Shown: piece by piece, positions 8,237 to 16,310 of the stretch
How positions within the stretch are numbered: the first letter of the stretch is position 1
How the letters are laid out: each line of letters starts with the position of its first letter
From: Aldehydirespirator sp965248735
Lineage (GTDB): Bacteria; Actinomycetota; Acidimicrobiia; Acidimicrobiales; Aldehydirespiratoraceae
DNA length: 64,000 bases
Direction of reading: 5' to 3'
Assembly: GCA_965248735.1 (NCBI GenBank)
Contig: OZ252146.1
Coordinates: 1,798,001-1,862,000, forward strand
Translations under genes and position numbers: made by a program
The notes under the pieces: model-generated
Told to the model about the DNA's origin: nothing
Database searches by the model: none
What the model saw: only the letters and a program-made list of their open reading frames with translations

Positions 8237-8502
8237 GGCGGCGCCCCCTCTACTCGATGGTCCTCTCGATTAGCGGGGAGCTGCCAAAGGTGCTCCCGAT
8301 TCACTGTCGACCACGCTGCGGTGATCTCAATGATCCGGACGATGCCGGTATCCGCACTATAGCATGAGGTCACTTGAACAACCACATCACATCAGTAAGA
8401 TGAATCTGCTGCCGCAGTCCGGCCATCGGGCCAGCGGCGGCCTCGGAGCAGCCCTCACGGGCGCCCCCAGCCGATCAACCTTGAACGGACGGAGGCTCCG
8501 TG

Positions 8503-8922
8503 ATGGCCGCAACCCAAGCACAGCGCGCTGTGCTGTACACGAACTTGGTGGAATTGATGGGCGAAGAAGCTGCCGACAGCCTCATGGGCGAGTTGCCGCC
8601 CGCCGGCTGGGACCGCATGGCCACCAAGGACGACGTCGCCGGCGCCGAGACGCGCCTGCAGGCCGCCTTTGCGGCCGCGATAGCCGAGACCAACGTCAAG
8701 CTCGCTGAGAGTCACACCAAGCTCGTCGAGGGCCAGGCCAAGCTCGTCGTGAGCTACGCCGCCCTGATGGTCGCCATGCACGAGGGCTTCGCCGAGGCTG
8801 CCAAGGAGCGGGCCGAAATCATCAAAGGCCAGGCCAAGCAGCTCTACGTCATCGTCTCCACCATCGCGGCGGCCACCATCTCGATCTGGATAGCCCTCTT
8901 CACCGGAGCCGCCAGCGCCTAA
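8503..8922 (+). CDS. Coiled-coil protein with C-terminal membrane anchor, paralogue B
   Basis: A 139-residue protein divergent from paralogue A. It shares the head (LPPAGWDRMATKDDV, about 30-44), a coiled-coil middle with a short repeat (KLAESHTKLVEGQAKLV) and a C-terminal membrane helix (about 113-135). ATG 8503 is chosen because GGACGGAGG (about 8486-8494) precedes it; the GTG just before is out of place. The two genes are transcribed away from each other across 266 bp, which should hold both promoters. Function unknown. Confidence 0.7.
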   Translation: MAATQAQRAVLYTNLVELMGEEAADSLMGELPPAGWDRMATKDDVAGAETRLQAAFAAAIAETNVKLAESHTKLVEGQAKLVVSYAALMVAMHEGFAEAAKERAEIIKGQAKQLYVIVSTIAAATISIWIALFTGAASA

Positions 8923-9064
8923 CTCGATTCGCCCCGTCGCCCTGAGGCCACCGAGCGATACGACGGTAGATCGTGCGGGCCGCGTGGGGTTGCGATCAGG
9001 AACCGACGACTACCTGGCGCGATGGCCGTCCGTCGTCTGCCGTCTCAGCGGCTGTGCGGATTCC

Positions 9065-9595
9065 ATGAGCACCTCCGCGTTCATCGACGAGTCGATCCGG
9101 CGCGATCGCTATCTCATCTGCGCATCGGTGATCGACGCCCGCAACCTCACCGTCACGCGGCAGGCTTTGCGGTCGCTCCTGAGCGCCGGGCAGCGGCGCA
9201 TCCACTTCAACAGCGAGAGCGATAGCAGACGACGCCGGTTCCTCAGCGAGATTGCCTCCCTCGAAGTTGCCAACATCATCTGTAGTGCCAGCGGCCGCGA
9301 TCAGGTCGGCGCACGCGCCGCGGCGCTCCATGAGGTCGTTGTTCATCTACGCCGCTGTGGCGTTCGCCGGCTGGTGCTTGAGACACGTCAGGGGCAAGAT
9401 CATCGCGACCGCGCTGTGATCCGGCAGGTGGTAACTCCCGACTCGGCGACCGTGTTCAGCTACACCCATCAGACGCCTAGGAGCGAGCCGCTGCTGTGGG
9501 TGCCGGACGCGGTCGCATGGGCCTGGGGCCGCGGCGGCGCTTGGCGGCGGAGGCTCCGGGAACTGCGACTGGTGAGTCGAGAGTGGGAGGTCTAG
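9065..9595 (+). CDS. DUF3800-like protein
   Basis: A 176-residue protein starting MSTSAFIDESIRRDRYLICAS. The FIDES motif, the central IHFNSESDSRRRRFL strand-helix and the late LLWVPDAVAWAWGRGG segment match a widespread actinobacterial family related to DUF3800, which is proposed to have an RNase H-like fold with an early Asp-Glu. These are often found as lone genes in mobile or defence contexts. ATG 9065 is preferred to 8984 because the family begins at this motif. It ends just before a strong hairpin. Confidence 0.6.
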   Translation: MSTSAFIDESIRRDRYLICASVIDARNLTVTRQALRSLLSAGQRRIHFNSESDSRRRRFLSEIASLEVANIICSASGRDQVGARAAALHEVVVHLRRCGVRRLVLETRQGQDHRDRAVIRQVVTPDSATVFSYTHQTPRSEPLLWVPDAVAWAWGRGGAWRRRLRELRLVSREWEV

Positions 9596-9624
9596 GCCGA
9601 CGACCTCGCAACAAGACGTCGGAA

Positions 9625-9660
9625 GGCCCGACCGCTCACCGTCCGGTGAGGAGTCGGGCC
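9625..9660. terminator. Strong two-arm hairpin between convergent genes
   Basis: GGCCCGAC (9625-9632) pairs with GTCGGGCC (9653-9660), and inside it CTCACC pairs with GGTGAG. It lies between the convergent genes ending at 9595 and 9705. No U-tract follows on the plus strand, but the fold alone would serve as a bidirectional barrier. Confidence 0.6.
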
Positions 9661-9704
9661 CACTTCCTCGGGCTACTGCCCTCGGCGATCTCAAGTATGC
9701 AACT

Positions 9705-10403
9705 TCACGCCAGTTTTCGCAAGCGGTGGCCGCGGCTGATGAGTAGAGCGGCTGCGGCCGCTGCCAGGGACGCCGCTGCTAGGACCTGTGGACCGCAGCC
9801 GGTTGACGCGGCTGGGGCGTGCTTTCGCTTCGTGTTGCCCGCCGGCGCCCGGCCGGGTCGGCGGCCTTGCGGATGATGGCGACGTTCGGGTGCGTCACCG
9901 TGCTCGACCCATTCCTCTAGTCGCTCCTTGGCGTCCCAAGATTTGCCCTGGAGTTGCTGGAGGGTGCTGCGCAGGTAGGCGTGCTCAGAGGCGTCGGCGA
10001 GGGCCATCAGCTCGATGTTCTCGTGAAGTCCGGCAATGGTGAGGTTGGCCGACCCGACCAGGAACGCCTGCGGGTCTCCAGCGTTGTCGCAGGCCGCCCA
10101 CACCTTGAGGTGGGCCTCGGAGCGTCCCTGGCTGGAGCGCCCGGTGCGATACCAGTTGAGCACGGTCACGTTGCTGCGCTGCACGAAGTTGAGCGCGGCG
10201 CGGCGGTCGGCGTCGGTGGCTAGGGCGAAGTTGCGGCTCTTCATGTCGCCGATGAGCAGCGTCACCGGCCGGCCGTGGGCGTGTTCGGAGAGCCACACGA
10301 TCCCCGCCACGCTCGCCGACCCCACGCACACCACCAGCGGCCCGGTCGGATGCGACGCCAAGAACCGCTCCACCCGATCCGCCGCAGTGTCGCTGAGAGC
10401 CAC
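9705..10403 (-). CDS. PLD-fold protein with C-terminal membrane helix
   Basis: A 232-residue protein with one phospholipase D-type half-site: HLKVWAAC (HxK, about residues 98-100) followed by FLVGSANLT (about 113-121). Before it a Rossmann-like strand TLLIGDMKSRNF is seen. Residues 150-195 are basic and disordered, and about 205-222 is an Ala-rich hydrophobic helix. PLD-fold proteins include nucleases (for example DrmC of DISARM) and lipases; a single HKD implies a dimer. Its N-terminal third is duplicated as a broken fragment at 17.5-17.7 kb. It is divergent from the PD-(D/E)XK gene, with an AT-rich shared promoter region around 10405-10440. Confidence 0.65.
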   Translation of the reverse strand: MALSDTAADRVERFLASHPTGPLVVCVGSASVAGIVWLSEHAHGRPVTLLIGDMKSRNFALATDADRRAALNFVQRSNVTVLNWYRTGRSSQGRSEAHLKVWAACDNAGDPQAFLVGSANLTIAGLHENIELMALADASEHAYLRSTLQQLQGKSWDAKERLEEWVEHGDAPERRHHPQGRRPGRAPAGNTKRKHAPAASTGCGPQVLAAASLAAAAAALLISRGHRLRKLA

Positions 10404-10493
10404 GAACTCCGAACTCTATACTGCGCCTATATTCATTGTTGCGAATCATGGATCGGCCCGCTCCTCGCGGTCTGAACTGTGTCAGGAGGCACC

Positions 10494-11819
10494 GTGGCAC
10501 TCGAAGCACAACCGGCACGGCTGATCCCGGTAGCGGGGATCGCCGGCAACAAGGAGTCCGAGTTGCGGGCGGCGTCTGCGCTCTTGGCGGTGTTGTCGAT
10601 CGTACGGCCGTTCTCGAAGGTGCTGCTCACACCGCTGGGGGCGCCCCGTGGTTCTAGGGCGAGCGTCGAGGCGTACACGGAAGTCACCTACGACGCACCA
10701 GACGGGCGCACCGTCCGGCCTGACGGACTCGTGCGGGTGTCGTTCGGCAGGAGCATCTTCGAGGCTCTCGTAGAAGTGAAGACTGGCGACGCGAAGCTCG
10801 ACGTTGAGCAGATCAACGCGTACGTGGAGATTGCCCGCAGGCATGACTACGACTGTGTCGTCACCATCTCGAATGAGATTGCACCATCGCCGGGAGTGCA
10901 TCCAACCGACGGATTGCGGATTAGGGCCAACTCCAAGGTGCAGGTTCACCACATGTCATGGACGATGATCCTCGCCGAAGCGGTGAAGGAGCACACGCAT
11001 CGCGGTGTGGAAGACCCGGAGCAGGCTTGGATCCTCAATGAACTGATTCGGTACCTTGAGCATCCGAACTCGGGTGCGCTGGCGTTCTCCGACATGGGTG
11101 TCAACTGGACGACCGTGCGTGACGGTGCCCGTGAGGGAACCCTCGATCGGCGAGACAGCGCGGTCGTCGAGGTCTGTCAGCGCTGGGACCAGCTTCTTAG
11201 GTTCGTGGCGCTGAAGCTAGGGGTCGAGATCGGTTCCGATGTCCAAGAGGTGATACCAAGGGCGCATCGAGACGACGGGCAGCAGCGCAGCCGGGCCTTC
11301 GTCGAGTCGATCTGCGAGGACGGCACGCTCTCCGGCACTCTCCGGGTGCCGGACACAATCGCCGACATGGTCGTTGTCGCCGATTTGAGGGCCCGCCTCG
11401 TGACGACCGGCGCCACCTTCGATGCGCCTCGTGACCGGGGCGGCAGGGCTCGGGTCACCTGGCTCACTCGGCAGTTGCGCGATACCGAAGGGTCGCTGAT
11501 CATCGAGACCTACGGGCGGGGAGCCAGAGCCCCTGTCGTGTCGACTCTGGAGCAGTTGCTGGAGGATCCGAGATCCGGGCTCGGGGAGTCACGCAAAGAC
11601 CCCGTCCGATTCCGTGTGCTGCGGCGTTCCGAGATGGGGCAGGGGCGTCGCTCCGCCCGCAAGCCGGGCTTCATCGACGCGATCCTTGACGCCGTGACCG
11701 TCTTCTACGGCGACGTCCTCCAGAACCTCCGAGCCGTCACACCGCCGGCGCCGCGCCTCGAACGCCGGCCGGACGTCGAGTCTGAGAGCGACTCTGCATC
11801 ATCTGACCAACAGCAGTAG
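10494..11819 (+). CDS. PD-(D/E)XK nuclease-like protein
   Basis: A 441-residue protein. Residues 60-130 hold a PD-(D/E)XK-type core: RPDGLVRV (Asp), then LVEVKTG (E-x-K), and QINAYVEIA as the following helix with its Gln. This is the arrangement of restriction-type nucleases. The remaining 300 residues are not recognised. GTG 10494 is chosen because AGGAGG lies at 10484-10489. A piece of its C-terminal tail (QNLRAVTPPAPRLERRP) recurs in the debris at 13.33 kb. Position between a PLD protein and toxin-antitoxin debris suggests a defence or mobile function. Whether it cuts DNA is inference. Confidence 0.6.
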   Translation: MALEAQPARLIPVAGIAGNKESELRAASALLAVLSIVRPFSKVLLTPLGAPRGSRASVEAYTEVTYDAPDGRTVRPDGLVRVSFGRSIFEALVEVKTGDAKLDVEQINAYVEIARRHDYDCVVTISNEIAPSPGVHPTDGLRIRANSKVQVHHMSWTMILAEAVKEHTHRGVEDPEQAWILNELIRYLEHPNSGALAFSDMGVNWTTVRDGAREGTLDRRDSAVVEVCQRWDQLLRFVALKLGVEIGSDVQEVIPRAHRDDGQQRSRAFVESICEDGTLSGTLRVPDTIADMVVVADLRARLVTTGATFDAPRDRGGRARVTWLTRQLRDTEGSLIIETYGRGARAPVVSTLEQLLEDPRSGLGESRKDPVRFRVLRRSEMGQGRRSARKPGFIDAILDAVTVFYGDVLQNLRAVTPPAPRLERRPDVESESDSASSDQQQ

Positions 11820-11892
11820 ACGCGGTGGTCTAGCCACGATCAGCCGACAGTCTTGCGCTTACGCTTCGCCGAGGGACACCGATCTTGTTTGC

Positions 11893-12118
11893 ATGGCGGA
11901 CACCTTCGAGAGTCGGAAGTTCAGCTCGGACGAGCTCGCCGCGATCAAGAAGAGTCGCCGCCGTTCGCCGCGGCTGGGAGAGGCGAGGGCCGAGGTCCAG
12001 ACCTTCCGGGCGCCCGCCGAGCCTCATGGACCGCATCAGGGAGCGAGCCGCATCCGACGGCACCACTGAGAGCCAGGTGATCAGCGACGCTCTGGACGCC
12101 TATCTCTCACGAGGTTGA
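11893..12118 (+). pseudogene. Frameshifted ribbon-helix-helix antitoxin
   Basis: The first frame (ATG 11893) reads MADTFESRKFSSDELAAIKK and continues to about VQTFRAP. The expected continuation SLMDRIRERAASDGTTESQV..DALDAYLSRG lies in another frame and ends at 12118. The two halves together make a normal RHH antitoxin of about 75 residues, so a single-base indel near 12010-12020 has split it. No matching toxin follows. The other reading is a sequencing error. Confidence 0.6.
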
Positions 12119-12234
12119 GGCACAGCCGGGGTCCCTGCGTAGCGGCTCACTCGCTCGCCGCCGCGGTTGGGAGAGGCGAGGGTCCAAGGCCGTTGATGCG
12201 CTTGCAGCAGGAGTAACGGCCTGAGCTACGAGGT

Positions 12235-12756
12235 CTACCGCTTGGAGATCTGTCGGCGTGTCCGGTCGTCCGCCAGCGTCGCGATGCAGAGGATGTCGAG
12301 TTGCTCGGGGCACTGCTTGTGTGCTGAGGCGAGCGCATCGACTGCTCGTTGCGCGCACCGTAGCGCGTCCGACGCATCGAGCTTGGTGCATGAATAATCG
12401 TGGTCGTAGTCGGCCAAGTGGCGCAAGACATAGAGCGTCTCGAAATTGGTCGCGAAGTCCAGCAGGTCAGGATGGCAGGCGGGGTTGCCGTGAAGCCAAG
12501 GCACCGATCCTGAGGATCGCAGGTCCGAACAGGCGCGCCGCGCTGCTCCGTGGCTGACGAGTCGGCACACGGCTCGCCTCGCGGCGCCGGGCGGGTAGTG
12601 ACGGGCGACTTCTGCCGTGAGGGCTGTGAATGCCGCATAGTAGGCCGTCGAGATTGCCCGCCGAAGCCGCGGCTTCCGTGGCCGGCCCCGACCGGTGGGC
12701 ACGAGGTGGCGGGCTGCGTCGAGCAACCCTGCTGGGCTGAGTTCGGACGATGCCAT
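12235..12756 (-). CDS. HEPN-like protein
   Basis: A 173-residue helical protein. AISTAYYAAFTAL (about 33-45) is the typical first HEPN helix, and CRLVSHGAARRAC (about 63-75) stands where HEPN proteins carry their R..H active site. The spacing R-x3-H is not the canonical R-x4-6-H. A long helix DALRCAQRAVDALASA comes later. HEPN proteins are RNase toxins or regulatory partners in defence modules. It starts 7 bases after gene A (12764-13093), and a second, broken copy of the same pair lies at 13.6-15.5 kb, so the two genes form a module, possibly toxin-antitoxin. Confidence 0.65.
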   Translation of the reverse strand: MASSELSPAGLLDAARHLVPTGRGRPRKPRLRRAISTAYYAAFTALTAEVARHYPPGAARRAVCRLVSHGAARRACSDLRSSGSVPWLHGNPACHPDLLDFATNFETLYVLRHLADYDHDYSCTKLDASDALRCAQRAVDALASAHKQCPEQLDILCIATLADDRTRRQISKR

Positions 12757-12763
12757 GGCGCCC

Positions 12764-13093
12764 TCAGGCTGTTTGGAGCAGTGCGCCGCGCTGGTGGCCG
12801 GGTTCTGACAGCTCGTCGGGGGTTCGGAACAGGCAGTGCGCCGTGCCGGCGTCGCCCACCGTGTCGTACGTCCGCTTCCGGTACCCGTCGAGCACCTCCA
12901 ACGGCCACTCCTCGTCGTTCGGTGCCGGGATCTCCCACGTCACGAACACGATCCACCGGTCGTCGTAGTCGTAGTCCGGCTCGAACGAGACGTATCGAGC
13001 ACGCGCCGCGTCCCCCTCGGAGCGCAACGTCGCGTTCAGCTCCTGGAGGTTGCTCTTGGTTTGCTCCAAGAGATCCATAGTTTGAGTGTACAT
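12764..13093 (-). CDS. Gene A: small acidic protein paired with the HEPN-like gene
   Basis: A 109-residue protein that I do not recognise. A helical start (MDLLEQTKSNLQELNATLR) leads to a compact, aromatic and acidic middle (FEPDYDYDDRWIVFVTWEIP) and PNDEEWPLEVLDGY. ATG 13093 has GGAGAAGGGA just upstream. The HEPN-like gene follows 7 bases after the stop. A close paralogue at 15103-15456 shares nearly all of the sequence. Small size, acidity and pairing fit an antitoxin, which is inference only. Confidence 0.55.
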   Translation of the reverse strand: MYTQTMDLLEQTKSNLQELNATLRSEGDAARARYVSFEPDYDYDDRWIVFVTWEIPAPNDEEWPLEVLDGYRKRTYDTVGDAGTAHCLFRTPDELSEPGHQRGALLQTA

Positions 13094-13249
13094 ACGCGTC
13101 CCTTCTCCGGTGAGACGGCTGCCGGGCGATCCCCCCGGCGGAGCGAGGTCCTCGCGGTTAGCCTTGAAGATCACCGATCATAGTTCTTTGCATTTTAACA
13201 GCATAACATATATTGAAATAGAGTTAAAGGTGTAGAATATGACGCCATC
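13094..13249. other. AT-rich intergenic region upstream of gene A
   Basis: Bases 13175-13245 are strikingly AT-rich (for example AACATATATTGAAATAGAG) compared with all neighbours. The block probably holds the gene A promoter on the minus strand. It also forms the junction to the chimeric debris at 13250. Confidence 0.4.
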
Positions 13250-13533
13250 ATGGGCCGCATCGACACGTTCGAGTTGGTGCCGACGACCGAGGGCGACCAC
13301 CGCCGGGCACTGGCGCATCAGCGGCTGCTCGCGTTCCAGAACCTCCGAGCACTCACACCACCGGCGCCGCGCCTCGAACGCCGGCCGGATACCGAGTCCG
13401 AGATCCGGTTCCTGTGCGGTTCCCGCCCGAGATGCTCGAACGGGTCAAGGCGGCCGCCGAGGCCGACGACCGTTCTGTGTCGTCATGGATCCGCCGGGCC
13501 GTCGACCGCACTCTTCAGGCCGGGCAGTCCTGA
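13250..13533 (+). pseudogene. Chimera of three gene fragments (vapC / PD-(D/E)XK tail / RHH antitoxin)
   Basis: Three segments are fused. 13250 to about 13335 repeats codons of the vapC at 5.9 kb (RIDTFELVPTTEGDHRRAL). About 13336-13400 repeats the C-terminal tail of the 10494-11819 gene (QNLRALTPPAPRLERRPD). 13405-13533 is the C-terminal half of an unrelated RHH antitoxin (VPVRFPPEMLERVKAAAEA..SWIRRAVDRTL) in another frame, ending with TGA at 13531. The first two pieces stay in one frame from an ATG. No complete domain survives. Confidence 0.7.
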
Positions 13534-13614
13534 CCCGCGTCTGTCGGCCTGCGGCGAGATTTCAACTCCCGATCTGCGGTCCTCAGTTCCATAGCCGCGA
13601 TCTCACCGTGTTGC

Positions 13615-13719
13615 ACTTGCGCGTCGAAGTCGAGGCTTGCGCGGGCGACCCCGACCCGTGGGCACCAGGTGGCGGGCTGCGTCGAGCAGTCCTGCCGCGC
13701 TGAGCTCTGCCGTTGTCAT
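13615..13719 (-). pseudogene. Truncated second copy of the HEPN-like gene
   Basis: From ATG 13719, 35 codons match the start of the HEPN-like gene at 12756 almost exactly (LLDAARHLVPTGRGRPRKP). The match stops after RRA, and the frame closes four codons later. The rest of the HEPN domain is absent. The IS256-family element begins 22 bp upstream. Confidence 0.75.
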
Positions 13720-13726
13720 GGCCCGT

Positions 13727-15016
13727 TCAGGCCGGCTGGAGGGGGGCGTCCCGTGGAGTGGTGGGCTTTGGGGTTGAGCCTCGGTGTTGGTTGCCGGGTG
13801 TGAGCTCGGCTGTGGCGATGGTATCGCGCTCGGGGCTGAGGGTGGCCATGGAGTGCTCTGAGAGGTAGCGGCGCTCGGTGGCCTGCCATTCGTCGTGGAG
13901 GTCGGCCAAGATGGCGCCGACGAGGCGGATGGCGGATGCTTCGTTGGGGAAGATCCCCACGACGCGTGATCGGCGTTTGATCTCTTTGTTGATGCGTTCG
14001 AGTGGGTTGGTGGACCAGATCTTCTGCCAGTGGGCCCGAGGGAACGCGGCGAAGGCCAGCACCTCGGGCTTGGCGTTGGCCATGAGCGCTGCGACTTTGG
14101 GGAATCGGGCGCCGAGCTGGGCGGCGACTTCGTCCCAGGCGTCGCGCACGGCGTCGGCGTCGGGCTGCGCGAAGACGGTCCGGAACACTGCGGCGGCCAT
14201 GTGCTGGTGGGTGCGGGGCACCAGCGCCAGAAGGTTGCGGATGAAGTGCACCCGGCATCGCTGGCGCCCGGCGCCCTGGATGGTGCGGTCCGCGGCGGCG
14301 CCGAGCCCGGCGTGGGCGTCGGCTATCACCAGGCGCACCCCGGTGAGCCCGCGGGCTCGCAGCGAGCCCAAGAAGTGCTGCCAGAACCCCTCGCTCTCGC
14401 TGTCGCCGATGTCGCAGCCCAGGATCTCCCGGTTGCCGTCGGTGGTGACGCCGGTGGCCACGACCATCGCCATCGAGACGACCTGGGAGACGCGGTTGCG
14501 CACCTTGAGGTAGGTCGCGTCCACATAGACGTAGGGGAACTCGACATGGTCCAGGCGCCGTCCCCGGAACGCCTCCACCATCTCGTCGAGCCCCGCGCAG
14601 ATGCGCGACACCTCCGACTTCGATATCCCCGACTCCGCGCCCAGCGCGGCCACCAGATCATCCACCGAGCGGGTGGACACCCCGGCCACATAGGCCTCCA
14701 TGATGACCGCGTGCAGGGCCCGGTCGATGCGCCGGCGAGGCTCGAGCACCGACGGCAACAACGAGCCCTTGCGCAGCTTGGGGATCCTCAACTCGACGTC
14801 GCCGGCCTGGGTGGCCAACAGCCGCGGCCTGTGCCCGTTGCGCTCATTCACACGAGCGTCGCTGCGCTCATAGCGCCCCGCGCCGATCGCCTCGGTGACC
14901 TCGGCCTCGATCAGCTCCTGGAGCACCAGACGCACCGCGCCGCGCACCAGCTCCGCACCGCCACCGGCGCGAAACGTCTCCCACAGCTGTGCTGTGTCAG
15001 TATCAGAAAGGGTCAT
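13727..15016 (-). CDS. IS256-family (mutator-type) DDE transposase
   Basis: A 429-residue transposase. The DDE catalytic residues are visible as YVDATYLKVR (first Asp, about 166), VIADAHAGLG (second Asp, about 230) and NPLERINKEIKRRS (Glu, about 337), with the C/H-rich CRVHFIRN helix between. ATG 15016 is preceded by GAGGAGG. The last five codons and the stop (TGA at 13727-13729) lie outside the element, in the target duplication and host DNA, so the gene borrows its stop codon from the insertion site. Confidence 0.9.
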   Translation of the reverse strand: MTLSDTDTAQLWETFRAGGGAELVRGAVRLVLQELIEAEVTEAIGAGRYERSDARVNERNGHRPRLLATQAGDVELRIPKLRKGSLLPSVLEPRRRIDRALHAVIMEAYVAGVSTRSVDDLVAALGAESGISKSEVSRICAGLDEMVEAFRGRRLDHVEFPYVYVDATYLKVRNRVSQVVSMAMVVATGVTTDGNREILGCDIGDSESEGFWQHFLGSLRARGLTGVRLVIADAHAGLGAAADRTIQGAGRQRCRVHFIRNLLALVPRTHQHMAAAVFRTVFAQPDADAVRDAWDEVAAQLGARFPKVAALMANAKPEVLAFAAFPRAHWQKIWSTNPLERINKEIKRRSRVVGIFPNEASAIRLVGAILADLHDEWQATERRYLSEHSMATLSPERDTIATAELTPGNQHRGSTPKPTTPRDAPLQPA

Positions 15017-15132
15017 CGGTGTGTCCTCCTCGATGAGTCGGTGATTTCTCTCACCGAGGATCACGCCGATGACCCCCCTAGTGGTGGACCCCAGCGGCTA
15101 CCTCAAACCCCACCACTCGGTGGGACACTGCC
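13742..15132. mobile_element. IS256-family insertion sequence, 1391 bp
   Basis: The ends are inverted repeats: GGGGGCGTCCCGTGGAGTGG at 13742 and GGCAGTGTCCCACCGAGTGG read inward from 15132, matching at about 27 of 35 positions. Outside them CGGCTGGAG is directly repeated at 13733-13741 and 15133-15141, a 9-bp target duplication as expected for IS256. The element carries one transposase. It landed between the second copies of gene A and the HEPN-like gene. The intact target duplication points to a recent insertion. Confidence 0.9.
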
Positions 15133-15456
15133 CGGCTGGAGCTGTGCGCCGCGCTGGTGGCCGGGCTCCGACAGCTCGTCGGGGGTGCGGAACAGGCAGA
15201 GCGCCGTGCCGGCATCGCCCACGACGTCGTCGGTCCGCTGCCAATACCCGTCGAGCAGCTCCAGTGGCCACTCCTCGTCGTTCGGCGCCGGGATCTCCCA
15301 CGTCACGTACACGATCCACCGGTCGTCGTAGTCGTAGTCCGGCTCGAACGAGACGTATCGAGCACGCGCCTCGTCCCCCTCGGAGCGCAACGTCGCGTTC
15401 AGCTCTTGGAGGCTGCTCTTGGTTTGCTCCAAGAGATCCATGCGTTGAGCGTACAT
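15103..15456 (-). CDS. Gene A', second copy of gene A with IS-altered C-terminus
   Basis: A 117-residue paralogue of gene A (12764-13093): same head MDLLEQTKSSLQELNATLR and same aromatic-acidic core, with a few substitutions (GYWQRTDDVVGDAG). After SEPGHQRGAQLQ the frame enters the 9-bp target duplication and then the IS256 inverted repeat, ending PGSVPPSGGV. The normal end in copy 1 is GALLQTA. Its HEPN partner is reduced to 35 codons beyond the insertion. It may be expressed but is no longer a two-gene module. Confidence 0.6.
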   Translation of the reverse strand: MYAQRMDLLEQTKSSLQELNATLRSEGDEARARYVSFEPDYDYDDRWIVYVTWEIPAPNDEEWPLELLDGYWQRTDDVVGDAGTALCLFRTPDELSEPGHQRGAQLQPGSVPPSGGV

Positions 15457-15583
15457 ACGCGTCCCTTCTCCGGAGAGGCGGCTGCCGGGCGATCCCCCCG
15501 GCAGCGAGGTCCTCGCGATCGCGCTCACTCGTGTGATCGTGCACGTACCCGTGCGAGGGCCACCGCAGAGTGGTGGGTGACCG

Positions 15584-16309
15584 TCATGGCCGTGTTGACC
15601 ACGAGAAAGGGATCGCAAGTTGGCGCTCCCACCAATGCGCTACCTCGGGACGCCAGTCCGGGTTTATCCGCCGCGCGATGACAACAACGGCTGACACTGC
15701 GGCACCTGCCTCTTCCAGTGCATAGGCAGCCGACTGCGACCTTGCCCCGGTGGTGAACACGTCGTCGAGCAGCAGCACGCGGCGTCCAGCGATTCTTGTT
15801 GTCGGCTCGAAGGCTTGACGGTTGGGCCTGCGGTGTGCCGTCTCACCGGGCCCTCGCCGGAGCAGTTGCTCGAGCGGGCCACAACGATCGGCTCCATTGT
15901 CCGAGAGTGCTCGCTCGAGTGGATGAGGCGGCTCGCGATCGGTGGAGGGCACGACGCACACGGCGTCCCAACGTCCCAGACGGTCAGCGAGCGGTGCGCT
16001 GTGTTGGATGAAGAATCGCTCGACGAGCGCGGCGACCTCCCGGCTCAGTCGCCGGCGCGTCGACACATCCTCGCTGTCCTTGTAGTTCCGCAGTCGATCT
16101 CGCATCGGCGAGGGCTTCGCGTAGAGCGACATGGGCACCACCGGGCGGAGCGTCCCGAGGCTTTCACGGCAGACGGTGCAGCTGTCGCACAGTTCCGCTG
16201 TCTCATCGCGATGTCCCCGGCATATGGGGCAGACATCGGGGCCGTGCGTCGGAACGGTGACGCAGTCGGGCGCGAGCGAGTCGCCGAGAGCGGCGAGCGC
16301 CGTGTTCAC
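15584..16309 (-). CDS. ComF-like phosphoribosyltransferase, candidate ShosT-type toxin
   Basis: A 241-residue protein. A zinc ribbon near the start (CPIC..CDSC, about residues 26-40) is followed by the ComF-type helix region (PSPMRDRLRNYKDSED). The phosphoribosyltransferase PRPP loop is VLLLDDVFTTGAR (about 187-199). GTG 16309 is preferred because it lies one base after the stop of the DprA-like gene. ComF proteins act in DNA uptake, but a PRTase translationally coupled to a DprA-fold protein is also the layout of the ShosTA toxin-antitoxin/anti-phage system. The location, a defence island without other competence genes, favours the second reading. The partner order (DprA-like first) and the coupling support joint function. 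Confidence 0.65.
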   Translation of the reverse strand: MNTALAALGDSLAPDCVTVPTHGPDVCPICRGHRDETAELCDSCTVCRESLGTLRPVVPMSLYAKPSPMRDRLRNYKDSEDVSTRRRLSREVAALVERFFIQHSAPLADRLGRWDAVCVVPSTDREPPHPLERALSDNGADRCGPLEQLLRRGPGETAHRRPNRQAFEPTTRIAGRRVLLLDDVFTTGARSQSAAYALEEAGAAVSAVVVIARRINPDWRPEVAHWWERQLAIPFSWSTRP

Positions 16310-16310
16310 C

